From: Sycobia sp. Sy_11
Lineage: Eukaryota > Arthropoda > Insecta > Hymenoptera > Epichrysomallidae
DNA length: 64,000 nt
Reading direction: 5' to 3'
Assembly (NCBI GenBank): GCA_018907035.1
Contig: JACCIC010000062.1
Location: 360,001-424,000, forward strand
Shown here piece after piece: positions 1 through 11,120 of this stretch (positions are counted from its first letter, which is position 1; each line of letters starts with the position of its first letter). A model generated the notes under the pieces. It was given only the letters and a program-made list of their open reading frames with translations. It did not search any database and had not been told where the DNA came from. Made by a program: the position numbers and the translations under genes.

Positions 1-315
1 TATACTAATTTAGATCTACATACATATAGTCATAAGTAAATTTGTCCTACAGTTCTTGGATACCACTCTAATCATATCGAGCACAATATAGTTTCTTTAA
101 ACATCTGTATATAACATGCGCATTGTACATTTCTGACAGCTGATGGAAGCCATATAATGATTGATATGGCTAGCAAATAGCGCTGTTCTTTTACATTTTT
201 CTACTAATAAATAATTATTCTAATAAATATTATCAAACTTTAGTCATATCATTACTTTAGTGACTAAACAGCGTCATCGCGGGACTGTGTCGTTCCGCTT
301 TTGCCTTTTTTCCAG
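1..315. other. intron/spacer before the first exon seen
   Basis: AT-rich non-coding sequence. The last 30 bases form a pyrimidine-rich tract ending in AG at 314-315, which serves as splice acceptor for the first finger exon. Nothing else recognisable. Confidence 0.6.
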
Positions 316-545
316 CCCCAAGACCTTTCCGTCGACGGCCAGGCATCAGTCGAAATTACGTCTGCGCCAAGTGCGGCAAGGGTTATGTATTTCGCAAGTG
401 CCTCGTGCGCCACCAGCGATACGATTGTGGTAAAGAGGCCAGTTTCAAGTGTCCCTACTGTGAATTACTTAGTAAGCATTGAATCTGCGTGCGGCGGCAC
501 ATTGCTCGCATGCACCCAGAGTTGTATGGCGCCCTCGGTATTTAG
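316..545 (+). pseudogene. lola: lola-type zinc-finger terminal exon broken by an in-frame TGA
   Basis: The exon starts after AG 314-315 with two bases before the first codon, as in every other exon here. Finger 1 is intact: C16, C19, H32 and C37, with the family's Gly-Lys-x-Tyr and Tyr-Asp-Cys-Gly marks. Finger 2 starts as CPYC (C45, C48), but codon 55 is TGA at 480-482. Beyond it the same frame continues for 20 codons with the two missing histidines in RRHIARMHPELYG, then TAG 543-545. The TGA sits exactly on one of the 12 residues between Cys and His, so spacing is preserved and no frameshift is needed. Paralogue 3337 has Arg at this position, so a CGA-to-TGA change is the simplest explanation. 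It is either a recently dead exon or one that makes an isoform with one and a half fingers. Confidence 0.75.
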
Positions 546-1566
546 TAATTACGGAGGAGAACGAAAAAAATCCATTTTTTTTTAAAGAAGAATATTACTT
601 TAAAGGGATTTTTATATGTATACAGTGAACCAGCAAAGGTAATATAGCTGATGAAATTTGTTGAGAATTTAATTGGGTTGTTAGACACAATAGTCTATAA
701 AAGGTGGAAGCTGTAAAACGTATACAAGAAGGCTAACCAATTATTATTTAATATTAGTTATTCAGTGAGAACCGTAAATACAACTCAACTACTGTACATA
801 AAACATGTTTGTGTAAATTAATGTAACATCATATTTTTTTTGAGTTAAAGTGCTTTTAGATATATTTATAAAAATTTATCGTAAATGAAATAAATGAAAT
901 GAAGCACAATATTAACATTAACAAAATGTAATCTATATTATTAAAATATCTTTAATTATTGTAAAGTTATTAATTAAAAAATATATTACGATAAGTATGT
1001 GTTCACTTTCTAATGCTGCATCCGACTATGTATTATAAAAATAACTGTGAAAAACATGTCTTACTTACAAGCAATATATTTATATTTTAATATTATTCAT
1101 ACTATCAAATTAGCTTTAAGATTAAATCATAAATTTTCATTATGTCTTTAGAATAACTGTCCTTATAAGTTATTTTTGCTTTATAGTAATGTCCGAATTA
1201 TGGAAAAATGATTCTTTTTGAAGTTGCTTTACTCAAAAACCACATTGTTCCATAAAGAGGGAATGGTGTGCCATGAAAAGAAACATCGGGAGAAGCAAAA
1301 GGTATGGGGGAGAAAAGGGATCGATCTAAAGCAGAAGTCGCACTATGTAGTTTATGATCCCTTAATTCTGCTGTTTTCTGGAGTTAAAACTTGTGGAAAT
1401 GATAATTTACTTACTGAACGAATTTCTAAATTTATGATATGTAATATAATATTATTATCTATTGTAATATTTCTTTCAACGAGATGCACTTGGAGATGAT
1501 TCACAGCATATGATTTCCTTTGCTCTATTGTTCTTTATACTAACTTTAATTAATCTTGCATTTTAG
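546..1566. other. spacer between alternative exons
   Basis: Mostly AT-rich. The block around 1210-1350 is less AT-rich and has a 93-codon open frame, but no Cys/His spacing, no acceptor in register and no resemblance I can name. An acceptor tract ends at 1565-1566. Confidence 0.5.
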
Positions 1567-1985
1567 ATATGATGGATTTCCACGACTACATGAATTTCGA
1601 TGATGAAAATGTTCAGCTTAATTCACCACTGTATACAGCAAAAACGGTATCGATTTTCAATTCTTGACATGCACAACCAGAAGATACTGGTAGGCGACAA
1701 TTCTGCTCTAATTGTAGTCGTAATAAAAATTTTTGGGGTCTGAAGCGTCAGCTCAACTTCGAATGCGGCGAAGATGCAGAGAGCCGAGAGAGAAGATGAG
1801 AGAGACGATTCAAGAGCCGAAGATGCAGTGCCCCTAGTGTAACACCAAGATGAACCAGATAAGCACCATGTGCAGGCACATAGGATGAGACATTCTTGAT
1901 GTGACGAGATATGAAAAAGTCTACATCATTAATCTGAATCTTATGGACTAGGTCTCTTTTAAACGTTGGACAAAATTTTTGAATC
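1567..1985 (+). pseudogene. decayed lola-type zinc-finger exon
   Basis: After the acceptor at 1565-1566 the usual frame reads through an N-terminal linker (MMDFHDYMNFDDENVQ) to a TGA at 1665-1667, then resumes with finger 1 (about 1700-1770). Here the two cysteines (CSNC) and ECG survive, but the zinc-binding His is Gln (LKRQLNFECG). A purine-rich insertion of about 35 bases (about 1775-1815) then shifts the frame. In the shifted frame finger 2 reads KMQCP-stop-CNTKMNQ, where the Tyr codon of CPYC has become TAG (1835-1837), followed by remnants of RHI and VYIINLN. The second half is clearly a copy of the exon at 7619, which reads MMQCPYCDTKMKQ and VYIINLN. No functional finger can be made. 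Confidence 0.8.
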
Positions 1986-3336
1986 CTGGGGTCCAAAATT
2001 TATGTAAAGTAATGTTTGAGTTTATGGTTTTGATTATTAAGTGTCTGATTATATAAATGATAATTTGAAAGTAAAATATTATAAAATATTAATATTAGTT
2101 TAAATGTATATTTTGAATCACTTCACATCTTTATTTTGCTTTCAAATTAGCCCCATGAAATAAAAAGATCTTATTAGATATTACATTTATGAACAAATAC
2201 TGATGAAAAGAATCATACGAAAATAAATTTGCTATATTTTATGATCATTAGACTATATAAGTAATACCCATAATGAATGATTTAATTAGAGAGTAAGTAA
2301 ATACAATAGGACAGTGTATATTTAATATGAAATTATTATTTGCATTAATATAAAATCTCGCATCTAATAATGGCATTGTATAATACACGTTGACAAAATT
2401 CTATAAGAAAATTTTGAAATGATTACGATGTTTAATATCTCGTAATAATAATTATTAAAATAACTCGAACTTTCTTCTTTTATTAATATTTTATTTCTTA
2501 TTGTACTTCCACATTTTGATTCTGTATGAAAATTACATGGAATGACTTAAAAGGTATAATAACTCTATTTTTATCCAATGACTATATAAAACCTTATTCT
2601 TATGATTTCATTAATTAAAGAAATTTCAAGGCACGAATAACTAAATAAAGATCTTTCAGTAGAACAATTTATTAGATTAAGCTTAAGGTGACTTCTTTTG
2701 AAAATTATTGTGAAATAATGTTGAAATATTGTACTCAGAAATAAACAATACATATACGAACATAACCAAATCATTAACGTATACCAGTTAGCCAAACAGC
2801 ATCGTTGCATGTTTTTGCCTGTGCATCGAAATTATTTGGGAATTTGAATGACGATAAAATTTAATCTTCAAACTTAGTTATACTTGACTTAAATAACACT
2901 ACGAAGATCAAGAATTCGTTGATTAGTTTTGTTCTTTAAAATTATTCAATTAATTAATTTTGACCATGTATAGGAACAAATTTCAGCAAATTCTTAGAAA
3001 AGCCTATGAAATAGCTTTTACGGATTGCAATTGCTCCAGAAAGTAAATATATAACTTAAAAAAAAGTAAAAGTGTTGTTATAAAACAGCAAAGAGAATAT
3101 TTTTCGCTTCATTGGTAAACTTTGGACATTGATTTCGATGTGTAGTGAATGAGTTAAAATAGCAATAATTATCGCTAAATCAGTGCGAATGAGCATGGTA
3201 TAGATCGACAGTCTTTCGTGATATGGTGGTGGTGTTAGAAAGTATCTCCTCAGGAGCAGTTTCGATCTCTAAAATCCCATGATTTCTCCGGCGTCCAAGT
3301 GCTTTAATCGTCAACCTTCACGATTTCTTCTTGCAG
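1986..3336. other. spacer between alternative exons
   Basis: AT-rich and without recognisable genes. The acceptor of the next exon has a good tract (CTTCTTGCAG, ending 3336). Confidence 0.5.
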
Positions 3337-3584
3337 GCTCATTAAATTACTGCAGAATGCTGCCAATTGTCAAGAGCATAGTGCCTTTGCCCTATCAATG
3401 CGAAGTTTGCGGCAAAGCCTATCAGCACCGAGCGACCTTGCGGAGGCACACCAGGCACGAATGCGGCAAGGAGCCTAAATTTTTGTGCCCCTACTGTTTA
3501 CATCGTACAAAGCAGAGGGGAAATCTATACCAGCATATTAGGACCAATCATCCTGGAAAAGCCGTTTATTCGAGCAATGATTAG
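3337..3584 (+). CDS. lola: Lola alternative terminal exon, two zinc fingers (81 codons)
   Basis: This isoform-specific C-terminal exon of a BTB zinc-finger transcription factor would supply the nuclear, DNA-binding end of one isoform. The acceptor CTTCTTGCAG ends at 3336. Two bases complete the codon shared with the upstream exon, and 81 codons follow to TAG. Finger 1 is C21, C24, H37, C42 (C2HC form, CGKAY and HECGKE). Finger 2 is C50, C53, H66, H71, starting CPYC and containing KQRGNL. The tail HPGKAVYSSND resembles the HPGQSVYII tail of the 7619 and 10840 exons, so these belong to one subfamily. A possible poly(A) signal AATAAA is at 3874-3879. The ATGs at 3279 and 3358 are not starts. All ligands are present, and I see no damage. 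Confidence 0.88.
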
Positions 3585-6059
3585 AGAAGAAGATTTATTC
3601 AAAGGATGATCTGAAGCTGTTCGCACGATGAAGGGTTGATCAAATTGTTGATAGTGATTACCAACTGATCCCGAATAGACATAATACGATTAAGTTGAAT
3701 CTCCGTTTCCATAATTCTAAGCAATAACATAATTCTAAAATTTAGTCAATTTTTTATCAATTATTCTGGTAAAAATTTTTATAATCTAAATACTGTAGGC
3801 TTTTACAGTCCAAAAAGAAATATTTAATGCTCATTAGTTAAGTAATAAGACAGTTACTTATATAATAACAGTAAATAAATTCGAATAATAAATCCAATTG
3901 CAATTTGCGTTACTGCTAACCTGTACCAAAGAGATTTTTTCTCAGCAAAACAATTATGCAACCGAAATCAAATGCCAGATAAGACGCTTTAAAAACATTA
4001 TCAACAGTATGATAAATTCTTAAATAAGTTGTCGATGAGATATTCGATAAAATTAAGAGTGATTTCATTTTTTATTAAAGAGTGACTATAATTTGAGCGA
4101 ACAAATCGAATGAAAACACAGAAAGAGATTAAACAGTTCCTATATAATATTGAGTCTTACAATTGTTTTCCACGTTACATTGTATTGTATTCTTAGGTTG
4201 TTCGCATAATTTTTAAAAATACTTTAAAGAAGTTAATGATTTTTTTTTAAGAAAAATGAAAATTAGAATCTTTCTAGATAATAAACTCATTATTATCATT
4301 ATTAAATTTTGATGGTTACCTTAACATGTTACCGTAAAGAATAATTCCTTCTAAGCATATTCAGATACTAAAAATAAGAACGTAACTGCTGTCGAATCAT
4401 TAATTGTGAATATTTAATGAGGAAATTATATAGAAATTTACATCAATAGAAATGGATAAGATGAAAATTTCTTCATAAATTTCTCAACAAAAACATCAAT
4501 ATATCGTTAATAATGATTTATAAAATAATTGTACATTGCATATATTATCTACTTATAGCAATCAATGAATATTATGAGATTTTTGTATAGAGGGGTTAAT
4601 TATTATCATATTCTATACATCCCATGTATATAAAACAAAATGAATTGAACGTAACAAATTTAAAGTATTATCCTTTGAAAATTGAAGATATTACCGATAG
4701 ATTATAGTTTTAAGATTGAATTCCTCATTGTTCCGATGAACAATGAAATAATTTATTACCGATTAAATAAAGTTATGAATATTTATTTATTGATTACTTT
4801 CTAATAAAAATAATATACTAGGCTCAAAGACATTAGTTTAGTTAACGTAAAAGTGAAAGTAAATTCAACATGATACTTAAATTGCAAGAGTGACGCTTCA
4901 AATTTAGCAGTGAATTTTAATTTATATTATCTTCTCGAATAAATATCGTCCCTGTATATTGAAGAAATTTTTTAAAAGATTGCGAGAAACATCTACATTA
5001 ATGAAAAAATGATGTATTCCTACGGGTTTCGATATTTTCAACGTTATAAGTATAAAATATATCAAAAATAATTATCATTATATAAATCTTTTATTATAAT
5101 TATGATTAATTTATAAGTTTATTATATTATAATTTAATATAATTTATAACAGACTTCTAGCAATTTAAAAATATTCATACATAAAAATGTTAATATTAAT
5201 GTTAATTAAACGTATTTATGCTTTTCCAGTAAAAATTAACTAATATGTAAGTATTTGTAAAGTAATGGTTTAAGAGAATTTATATATACCCATTCCTTAT
5301 ATAATTTTATTAAATTCAGTACTATTTAATGCGGTTACGTATCAATTGTTACGTATTAAACTTTTATATGTAAATACTCACATGTATAAGATTTTGTCAA
5401 ATTTTAAACCATATTAAGTTAAGTTAATTATTTTTTTTTCATATGCATTGAGAATAAGAAAAAATAGCATATTTTAATTCTTATTACATTAGCTAACAGA
5501 AGCTGAAGATTTTGCGTTCTCGTAGATTTTATATTTGTACGTTTCATTGATCTCGTAGAGCACTTATATGAGAATCAATATTCATTTCGTTCCAAAAAAT
5601 TGCAACAACCCTGTAAACTTAATAATAAAACGTAATACTTTTCACGGCTTCATTTTTGGTTCAAGTGCTATTATCACCCTATGTTCCATGTGAGCTTACG
5701 CGAGCTCTGAAGGCGATATAACTAGTATAGACCAGTAAATAAAAATTTAATTTTAATAGCTGGTTTTCTATTCTATACATTTACAGAGCAGCCTTCTCTC
5801 TGAAAAATATATTACACCTTTTGATTATTCTTGACTTCATCAGATACCAGAGAAACGATTTTTTATAAAAAATTACCGGTATATAATATACTTCAGCTAA
5901 ATGAATAATGAACTGTACGTTATAATTTTTTAAGCTACAAATATTTAAATTTTGGCTGAGCCTATAAAATCAAGGAATCAAACAATTTAATTATTTTTTC
6001 AACCGAAACATAGGGAATACACTCGCCCAAATAGTTTAAATTTATTTAATATGAGATAT

Positions 6060-6066
<7 letters not shown>

Positions 6067-6116
<50 letters not shown>
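6067..6116. repeat. (AT)n microsatellite
   Basis: About 25 uninterrupted AT units. Confidence 0.97.
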
Positions 6117-6119
<3 letters not shown>

Positions 6120-6411
6120 CGTAATTATCAAATTTGGATTGCTCCAATAGTAGTATTAAATCTATGTAACTTCTCCATGAAGTTAAACGAAATGATTAAG
6201 AAATTACTAATGTTTATGTAACCAATTAGTAAGGATAAAAACATATATTAAATAAATGCGGTAATTTAAAAAAGACTGTAATTCTACAGAAATTAAAAAT
6301 TTTCATACATTATGGTACATAAATGATTTTGGTAGAATGGTAACTTTATAAAACATAAAATAACGAATATAGAAAAAAATAACTATAAAACCACTCCTTT
6401 TTTAGCTCTGT

Positions 6412-6414
<3 letters not shown>

Positions 6415-6458
<44 letters not shown>
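6415..6458. repeat. (GT)n microsatellite
   Basis: 22 uninterrupted GT units. Confidence 0.97.
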
Positions 6459-6461
<3 letters not shown>

Positions 6462-7618
6462 ATCTTGATCTACATTTGTAAAGAAAGCTACTTATTATAA
6501 AAATGGCTGGTTCATATATTGTTCTGTAAGTAGAAAAAATTGTTCAATTTGCACTTTGAATCAGATAATATTTACTTTTTCGTATCTGTTGAAGTATTTA
6601 TTGAAAAATGAAGTAAGATTTTAATCTCAATTACTTTTTACCAGGAAAGAAAACATTCTAGTTTCTTTTCAAACAAAACTAATTTAAAATTGAAAACAAT
6701 TTCTTTTCTAATTTAAAATTTTTTCATAAAATATTGTACCAAATATTTAGAAGACAATATTTTTTAATTTATAATAAATATTTAACGGATGTAACGGTAG
6801 CTAATTTGATTTAGATTATAAGTAAAATCAAAAAATAATAATTGTACACATTGTAGAATTAAACAGTACAAGATAATGGATAGGCCAAAATCTTTTTGAT
6901 ATTGCTCTGTTGTAAAAGTCGTGGAATAGGACTAAGTTGAAATTTAATTTTTAGCACATTATAGATCTTTTCGCCATGGTGTTTTTGGAAGTAAAATATC
7001 TCTTATGAGCTATAAAATTAACTGTCCGACACGTACCGAGAAACGCTATTAACTTTCTATATAAAAACAGAAATGAGTCATGACAAATTATAAGACCTAG
7101 ACAATAAAAGCTACGTATCTTTATTAATTCATATTGTATGTAACTTTACTGATTACTCATTATTTATTATAATTGACTGATTAATGCTGTGAGTACATAA
7201 ATGATTAGTAGAGATCGAGCCACTTTCCTTATTAATATAATCCTAATTATATTGTAAATTTATATTGAATTTTAAGTTAAAAGATTAGTATTGCATTATT
7301 ACAACAAAAATTATATTATATGCTCAAGTTACCGAGTTTCATATGTGTTAGTCGCAACATTTATATAATGAGATCTATGTAAAGTATTATGCGTTACGTC
7401 GAGTGATAATCCGATATTTTAAAATAAATTATGTGAATTATTGAAAACATGGTCTATTTAGTTGACCTTTAATCAATTGCACTTACTCTTTTTTTGCCCA
7501 ACTTATTTTCGTAGCCGCCATTTTGGCGATTGTTAAGCTGCAGAGCGTCCAAAGAATGTGCGTCGGGCATAGAAACAATAATTTCAACACTAACGTAAGC
7601 CTCTATTTTATATTTCAG

Positions 7619-7926
7619 ATTGTTCAGACATTTGCCTCCTCGACGACCGTGCCTGGTTTTCTACGCATTCTGAGAAAACGAGCGAATCCCCGACCTTCAC
7701 CTGCCATAAGTGCGGCAAAGCCTATCAGCGGAACAGCGCCCTAAGAGCGCATTTAAGGTACGAGTGTGGCAAAGCGCCCATGATGCAGTGCCCCTACTGC
7801 GATACCAAGATGAAGCAGGCAAGTACCACGTACAGGCACATTCGAATGATGCACCCGGGCCAGAGCGTCTACATCATTAATTTAAATGAACCTATGCAAA
7901 TAATGAGCACACAACGGAAATCATAA
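7619..7926 (+). CDS. lola: Lola alternative terminal exon, two zinc fingers (101 codons)
   Basis: The acceptor TTATATTTCAG ends at 7618. Two bases and then 101 codons run to TAA 7924-7926. No ATG precedes the fingers in this frame, so an ATG-based search misses the exon. Finger 1 is C28, C31, H44, C49 (CHKCGKAYQ, LRYECGKA). Finger 2 is C57, C60, H73, H78 (CPYCDTKMKQ, YRHIRMMHPG). The C-terminal tail HPGQSVYIINLNEPMQ is shared with the 10840 exon (HPGQSVYIIDLSQQMQ). The decayed copies at 1567 and 8664 preserve pieces of the same tail, which makes this one of the best-preserved members of a local duplication family. Poly(A) signals AATAAA lie at 8183-8192. The 73-codon ATG frame over the same region is a shadow. 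Confidence 0.87.
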
Positions 7927-8663
7927 ATATCTACGTAGATATGCGCTAATGTGCCAGGGTAAAAATCTACCGGAAATTTTTCGCTATTAAATTTCCAGTT
8001 TTGCGAGTCATGATCAATTAAATTAATTTATGCCGGCCGATTTGAGCAGCAAATGTATGAAAAATTTTCCATTATATTAATAATATTTACTTTATCTATT
8101 ATCATATAGTTATTACGTTTCTGTGAATTGACCAAAATTGTTGTAATCAATCATATACGGATCTCTTTGTTACAATTTAAACAATAAATAAAAGACTGGA
8201 TGTTCTTATAATATTTATTATATATAATAAAAAAAGGAAACGAACAATTATCGGTTAATACCTTACACAGTCTCTATTAATTATATATTAATTTACGAGG
8301 TCACAATTAAAATTGAATGAATAATAGCTGTTTAGTCCGTAAGTATCTCAAGTTCGAAATTACGTTACCTAATTTTTTATATATTTATATTATACATTAT
8401 ATTTATGTTTATATTTATATTCATTTACCGCTTTATAAAATTGTAGATTGCAACAGTGATATAAATATTCGTATAATTGGCTTAATTTTGTAAAATAAAT
8501 TTTGTGAAATATTAAAAAACAAGACTTTTTCTATTTCTATTGCTTTCAATTCAACGTACGCGTTTCTTCTGCCATCGTTATCTGACGGCATATTGGCAGT
8601 TGGTAAAATACAAAACACCAATAAACACAGGTCAATACTAGCACAAAGTGTGCCTTTTTTCAG
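7927..8663. other. 3' untranslated sequence and spacer
   Basis: AT-rich. It contains the likely poly(A) site of the 7619 exon and, at about 8545-8630, a block also found upstream of the exons at 12264 and 10840. Confidence 0.5.
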
Positions 8664-8910
8664 ATTCATTAAAATGTACTCTCTCGGAGATCCCTTGTCC
8701 GTTTTTACTTATCCTATGCAAATGGAGGGAGCCGGGTATTTTACATACGACAAATGTGTCAAAGTTTACCGACTGTTCAAATGAGCCAAAACTAGAATGT
8801 CTCTATTGCGAGAGAAAGATGAAGTGGGCTCATACGGTATATATAGGCATATTACATTAAAACACCCGGGCCAGAACGTATTTGTCATCGATTTAAAAGA
8901 TGCAAAGTAG
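8664..8910 (+). pseudogene. decayed lola-type zinc-finger exon
   Basis: The acceptor CCTTTTTTCAG is intact (8662-8663), but the fingers are wrecked. Finger 1 is visible in one frame as YDKCVKVYR, with its first Cys changed to Tyr, and stops after about five more codons. The segment that should hold His and ECGK is deleted. Finger 2 lies in another frame as LECLYCERKMKWAH, and the end in a third frame as RHITLKHPGQNVFVIDL, closing with TAG 8908-8910. The start matches the 12264 exon (GSFICDKCAKVYR) and the end matches the 10840 exon. It could encode no zinc-binding finger. The upstream intron block is also shared with 12264, so the duplicated unit included intron sequence. Confidence 0.8.
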
Positions 8911-9842
8911 GGAAATCCCGAGCGCTGAACGAAACTGTTAAATATTTCGATGTTTTCTTGGCCCGAAATAGGATCAAGATGAAACAAATTTAATTGAGTT
9001 TCTATTTATGGGTGTGACGAAGAATGAGCAAAGAAGTTAGAAGAATTGGAGTGACGCACACCCATTCTCATACAAAGAAAAAATTGAGTATTTCGATTCT
9101 CGAAGAAACGAATCCAAACTTTTATATTTTGAATATTTACTTTTTAGTGTTGTCTCCATGATAACTTTTTAATTTTCGTAAAATTAATATTCGGAAACAT
9201 TCTGAAATTTATATTCATTTGTTTAGTTGAATAATAACACTTGTAAATAGAAGTTTTCTAATGGCCAGTCAATGAATTACAGACCAAAGTTGTTTAAATC
9301 CATTATATATTTTTTATATTATAAGATTAAGTCGCTATATTACTTAATAATTAAAAAGCTACAAAAAATCAAATACAGCCGATCTCTTAAATAGTAAAGG
9401 AGATGTGCCATTTTATTTTATAGATTGATAAAAATTAATCATAGTGATCTTCTAGTTATAGATTAACTGTTTAATAGAAATGCATTGACATTTATGTATA
9501 TTGTATATACAACCCAGTATATACTCGCTTTGTGCAATAAAAGTATCATCCTACTTTAGTAAAATTATTAAGTTACTGATAAATTATAAAAAATTTTCCA
9601 CTAATTTAAAGTATATGAGTTATATTATCCGACGAATCGATTAAACGAAACGTCTTAAACGAAATTATCTCAATTATTAAAATATACTTTTTAAATTTAC
9701 TGATTTTAATGGATCTTACTTTTTCTTTTTCTTTGCACTAATGTATGTCATGTTGGAAACTACAAAGCAACAACAAAATTTGCTATTTGTGCAACGGCTG
9801 AAGGTCAATATTAAACGCAAGTCTCCGTTCTGTTGTTTACAG
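8911..9842. other. spacer between decayed exons
   Basis: AT-rich. Near 9751-9780 lies a diverged version of the block found upstream of the neighbouring exons. Confidence 0.45.
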
Positions 9843-10100
9843 ATTTATTACAAGTGTACTTTCCCGAAGATACCCTGTTTATTTCTACTCATTCAAAAGA
9901 ATTCAAGGATTTGAATGCTTTATTAGCAACAAGTGTGGTAAAGTTTGTCAACAGGGTCATACACTGAGAAGACATATGAAGAATAAGAGAAACAAGAAGC
10001 TAGAGATAAAATATCTCTATTATAATATAATATTGGAGCGAAAATGAAGTAAATATAAGCATGTTCAAGAAATACAATCTGGAAACATGGTAACGGATAA
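9843..10100 (+). pseudogene. decayed lola-type zinc-finger exon
   Basis: The acceptor TTGTTTACAG ends at 9842. The first 70 bases align well with the first 70 bases of the decayed exon at 8664, so the two are sister copies. Finger 1 is readable one frame away from the normal splice frame as ECFISNKCGKVCQQGHTLRRH. The first Cys is now Ser, the conserved Tyr is Cys, and ECG is replaced by KRN. Finger 2 is reduced to YLYYNIILERK followed by a stop. It is more decayed than 8664. Confidence 0.7.
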
Positions 10101-10839
10101 ATTGTTACAATGTAATCTGGTTACATTATAAGGCCTGAGGGAAACTTGCGAAAGTTTTAAATATTTAGATGTAGCGATGGCGTGAATAAATAAATAAAAG
10201 TCAATGATTAATAATCTAAAATTTACCATAATTAGGATACTATTGTACAGTATAAATAATAATAAAAAGAGCTAATCAGAATCAAAAATGTATTAGACAC
10301 TTAATATAAAAGTGGTGCATTTGTTCGATAGGTATCTTTTTACTAACTTTTTATTATTTACCAGTGATTAAATAATAGCGATAATTATATTACAGTTTGA
10401 CTCTGTAAATTTTATTGTTTTATAAATTTATATCCGATTATATTTACATGTAGAATTAACGGCATTTCGAAATAATAATCGTGAAAATTAGTTAAAAAAA
10501 CGATTTAAATTTGGACATGGTGAAATAATACCCCAATTTCACATTCGTAAAAGTGCCGATCACACCGCTGATGCAGTGATAATTTTTTCAGATTTATAAA
10601 GTATATTTACATCACCCGAAAAACATACCCCTTATTTAATTAAATTAATTTTTATCGTGGAGAATAGAATAGAATACGATTCTTCTATTTTGACCGTTAT
10701 TAATTCAATTTGCGCGTTCCCTCTGCCCACACTACCTACCTACTGTATCTCGTCGATTTGGTAATTAATAGACTGCAAAGTAGCAATTTAATGCTGGTTA
10801 TTGCACGCGCACCGCTAAAGCCTTCGTTTTTATTTGCAG
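10101..10839. other. spacer between alternative exons
   Basis: AT-rich. Its last 130 bases are less AT-rich and carry the shared upstream block at 10757-10790. Confidence 0.45.
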
Positions 10840-11120
10840 GTGTTATATTATTTGGTCGACCTAGATTTCCCAAATACTACACGAAGGAACTGGGATGCTT
10901 CACCTGCCCAAGGTGCGGCAAGGTTTATATACGAAAATCGACCCTAACCGTGCATCTAAAGTTCGAGTGCGGTAAAGCGCCCATGATGCAATGCCCCTAC
11001 TGCGAAGTCAAGATGAAATTAACTAGCCCTTTGTACAGGCACATTCGAGTTAAACATCCTGGTCAAAGCGTCTACATCATCGATCTCAGTCAACAGATGC
11101 AAAGATATCCCGAGCCCTGA
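10840..11120 (+). CDS. lola: Lola alternative terminal exon, two zinc fingers (92 codons)
   Basis: The acceptor TTTTTATTTGCAG ends at 10839. Two bases plus 92 codons run to TGA. Finger 1 is C22, C25, H38, C43 (CPRCGKVYIRKSTL, LKFECGKA). Finger 2 is C51, C54, H67, H72 (MMQCPYCEVKMK, LYRHIRVKHPG). The tail GQSVYIIDLSQQMQ matches exon 7619. The linker before finger 1 is short and unrelated to that of 7619. The longer ATG frame that begins at 10710 runs through intron and should not be used. AATAAA is at 11667-11672. All ligands are intact. Confidence 0.88.

Larger units (their letters stand above)
3585..7618. other. 4 kb spacer with two dinucleotide repeats
   Basis: AT-rich. It contains an (AT)n tract and a (GT)n tract, listed separately. 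A slightly GC-richer patch near 5640-5730 has no open frame or finger. The last 100 bases hold a block shared with the next four exons (see findings). Confidence 0.5.

Noticed and set aside
1218..1499. 93-codon frame with some Cys and His
   Set aside because: Spacings do not fit a finger, there is no acceptor in register, and the composition turns AT-rich halfway.
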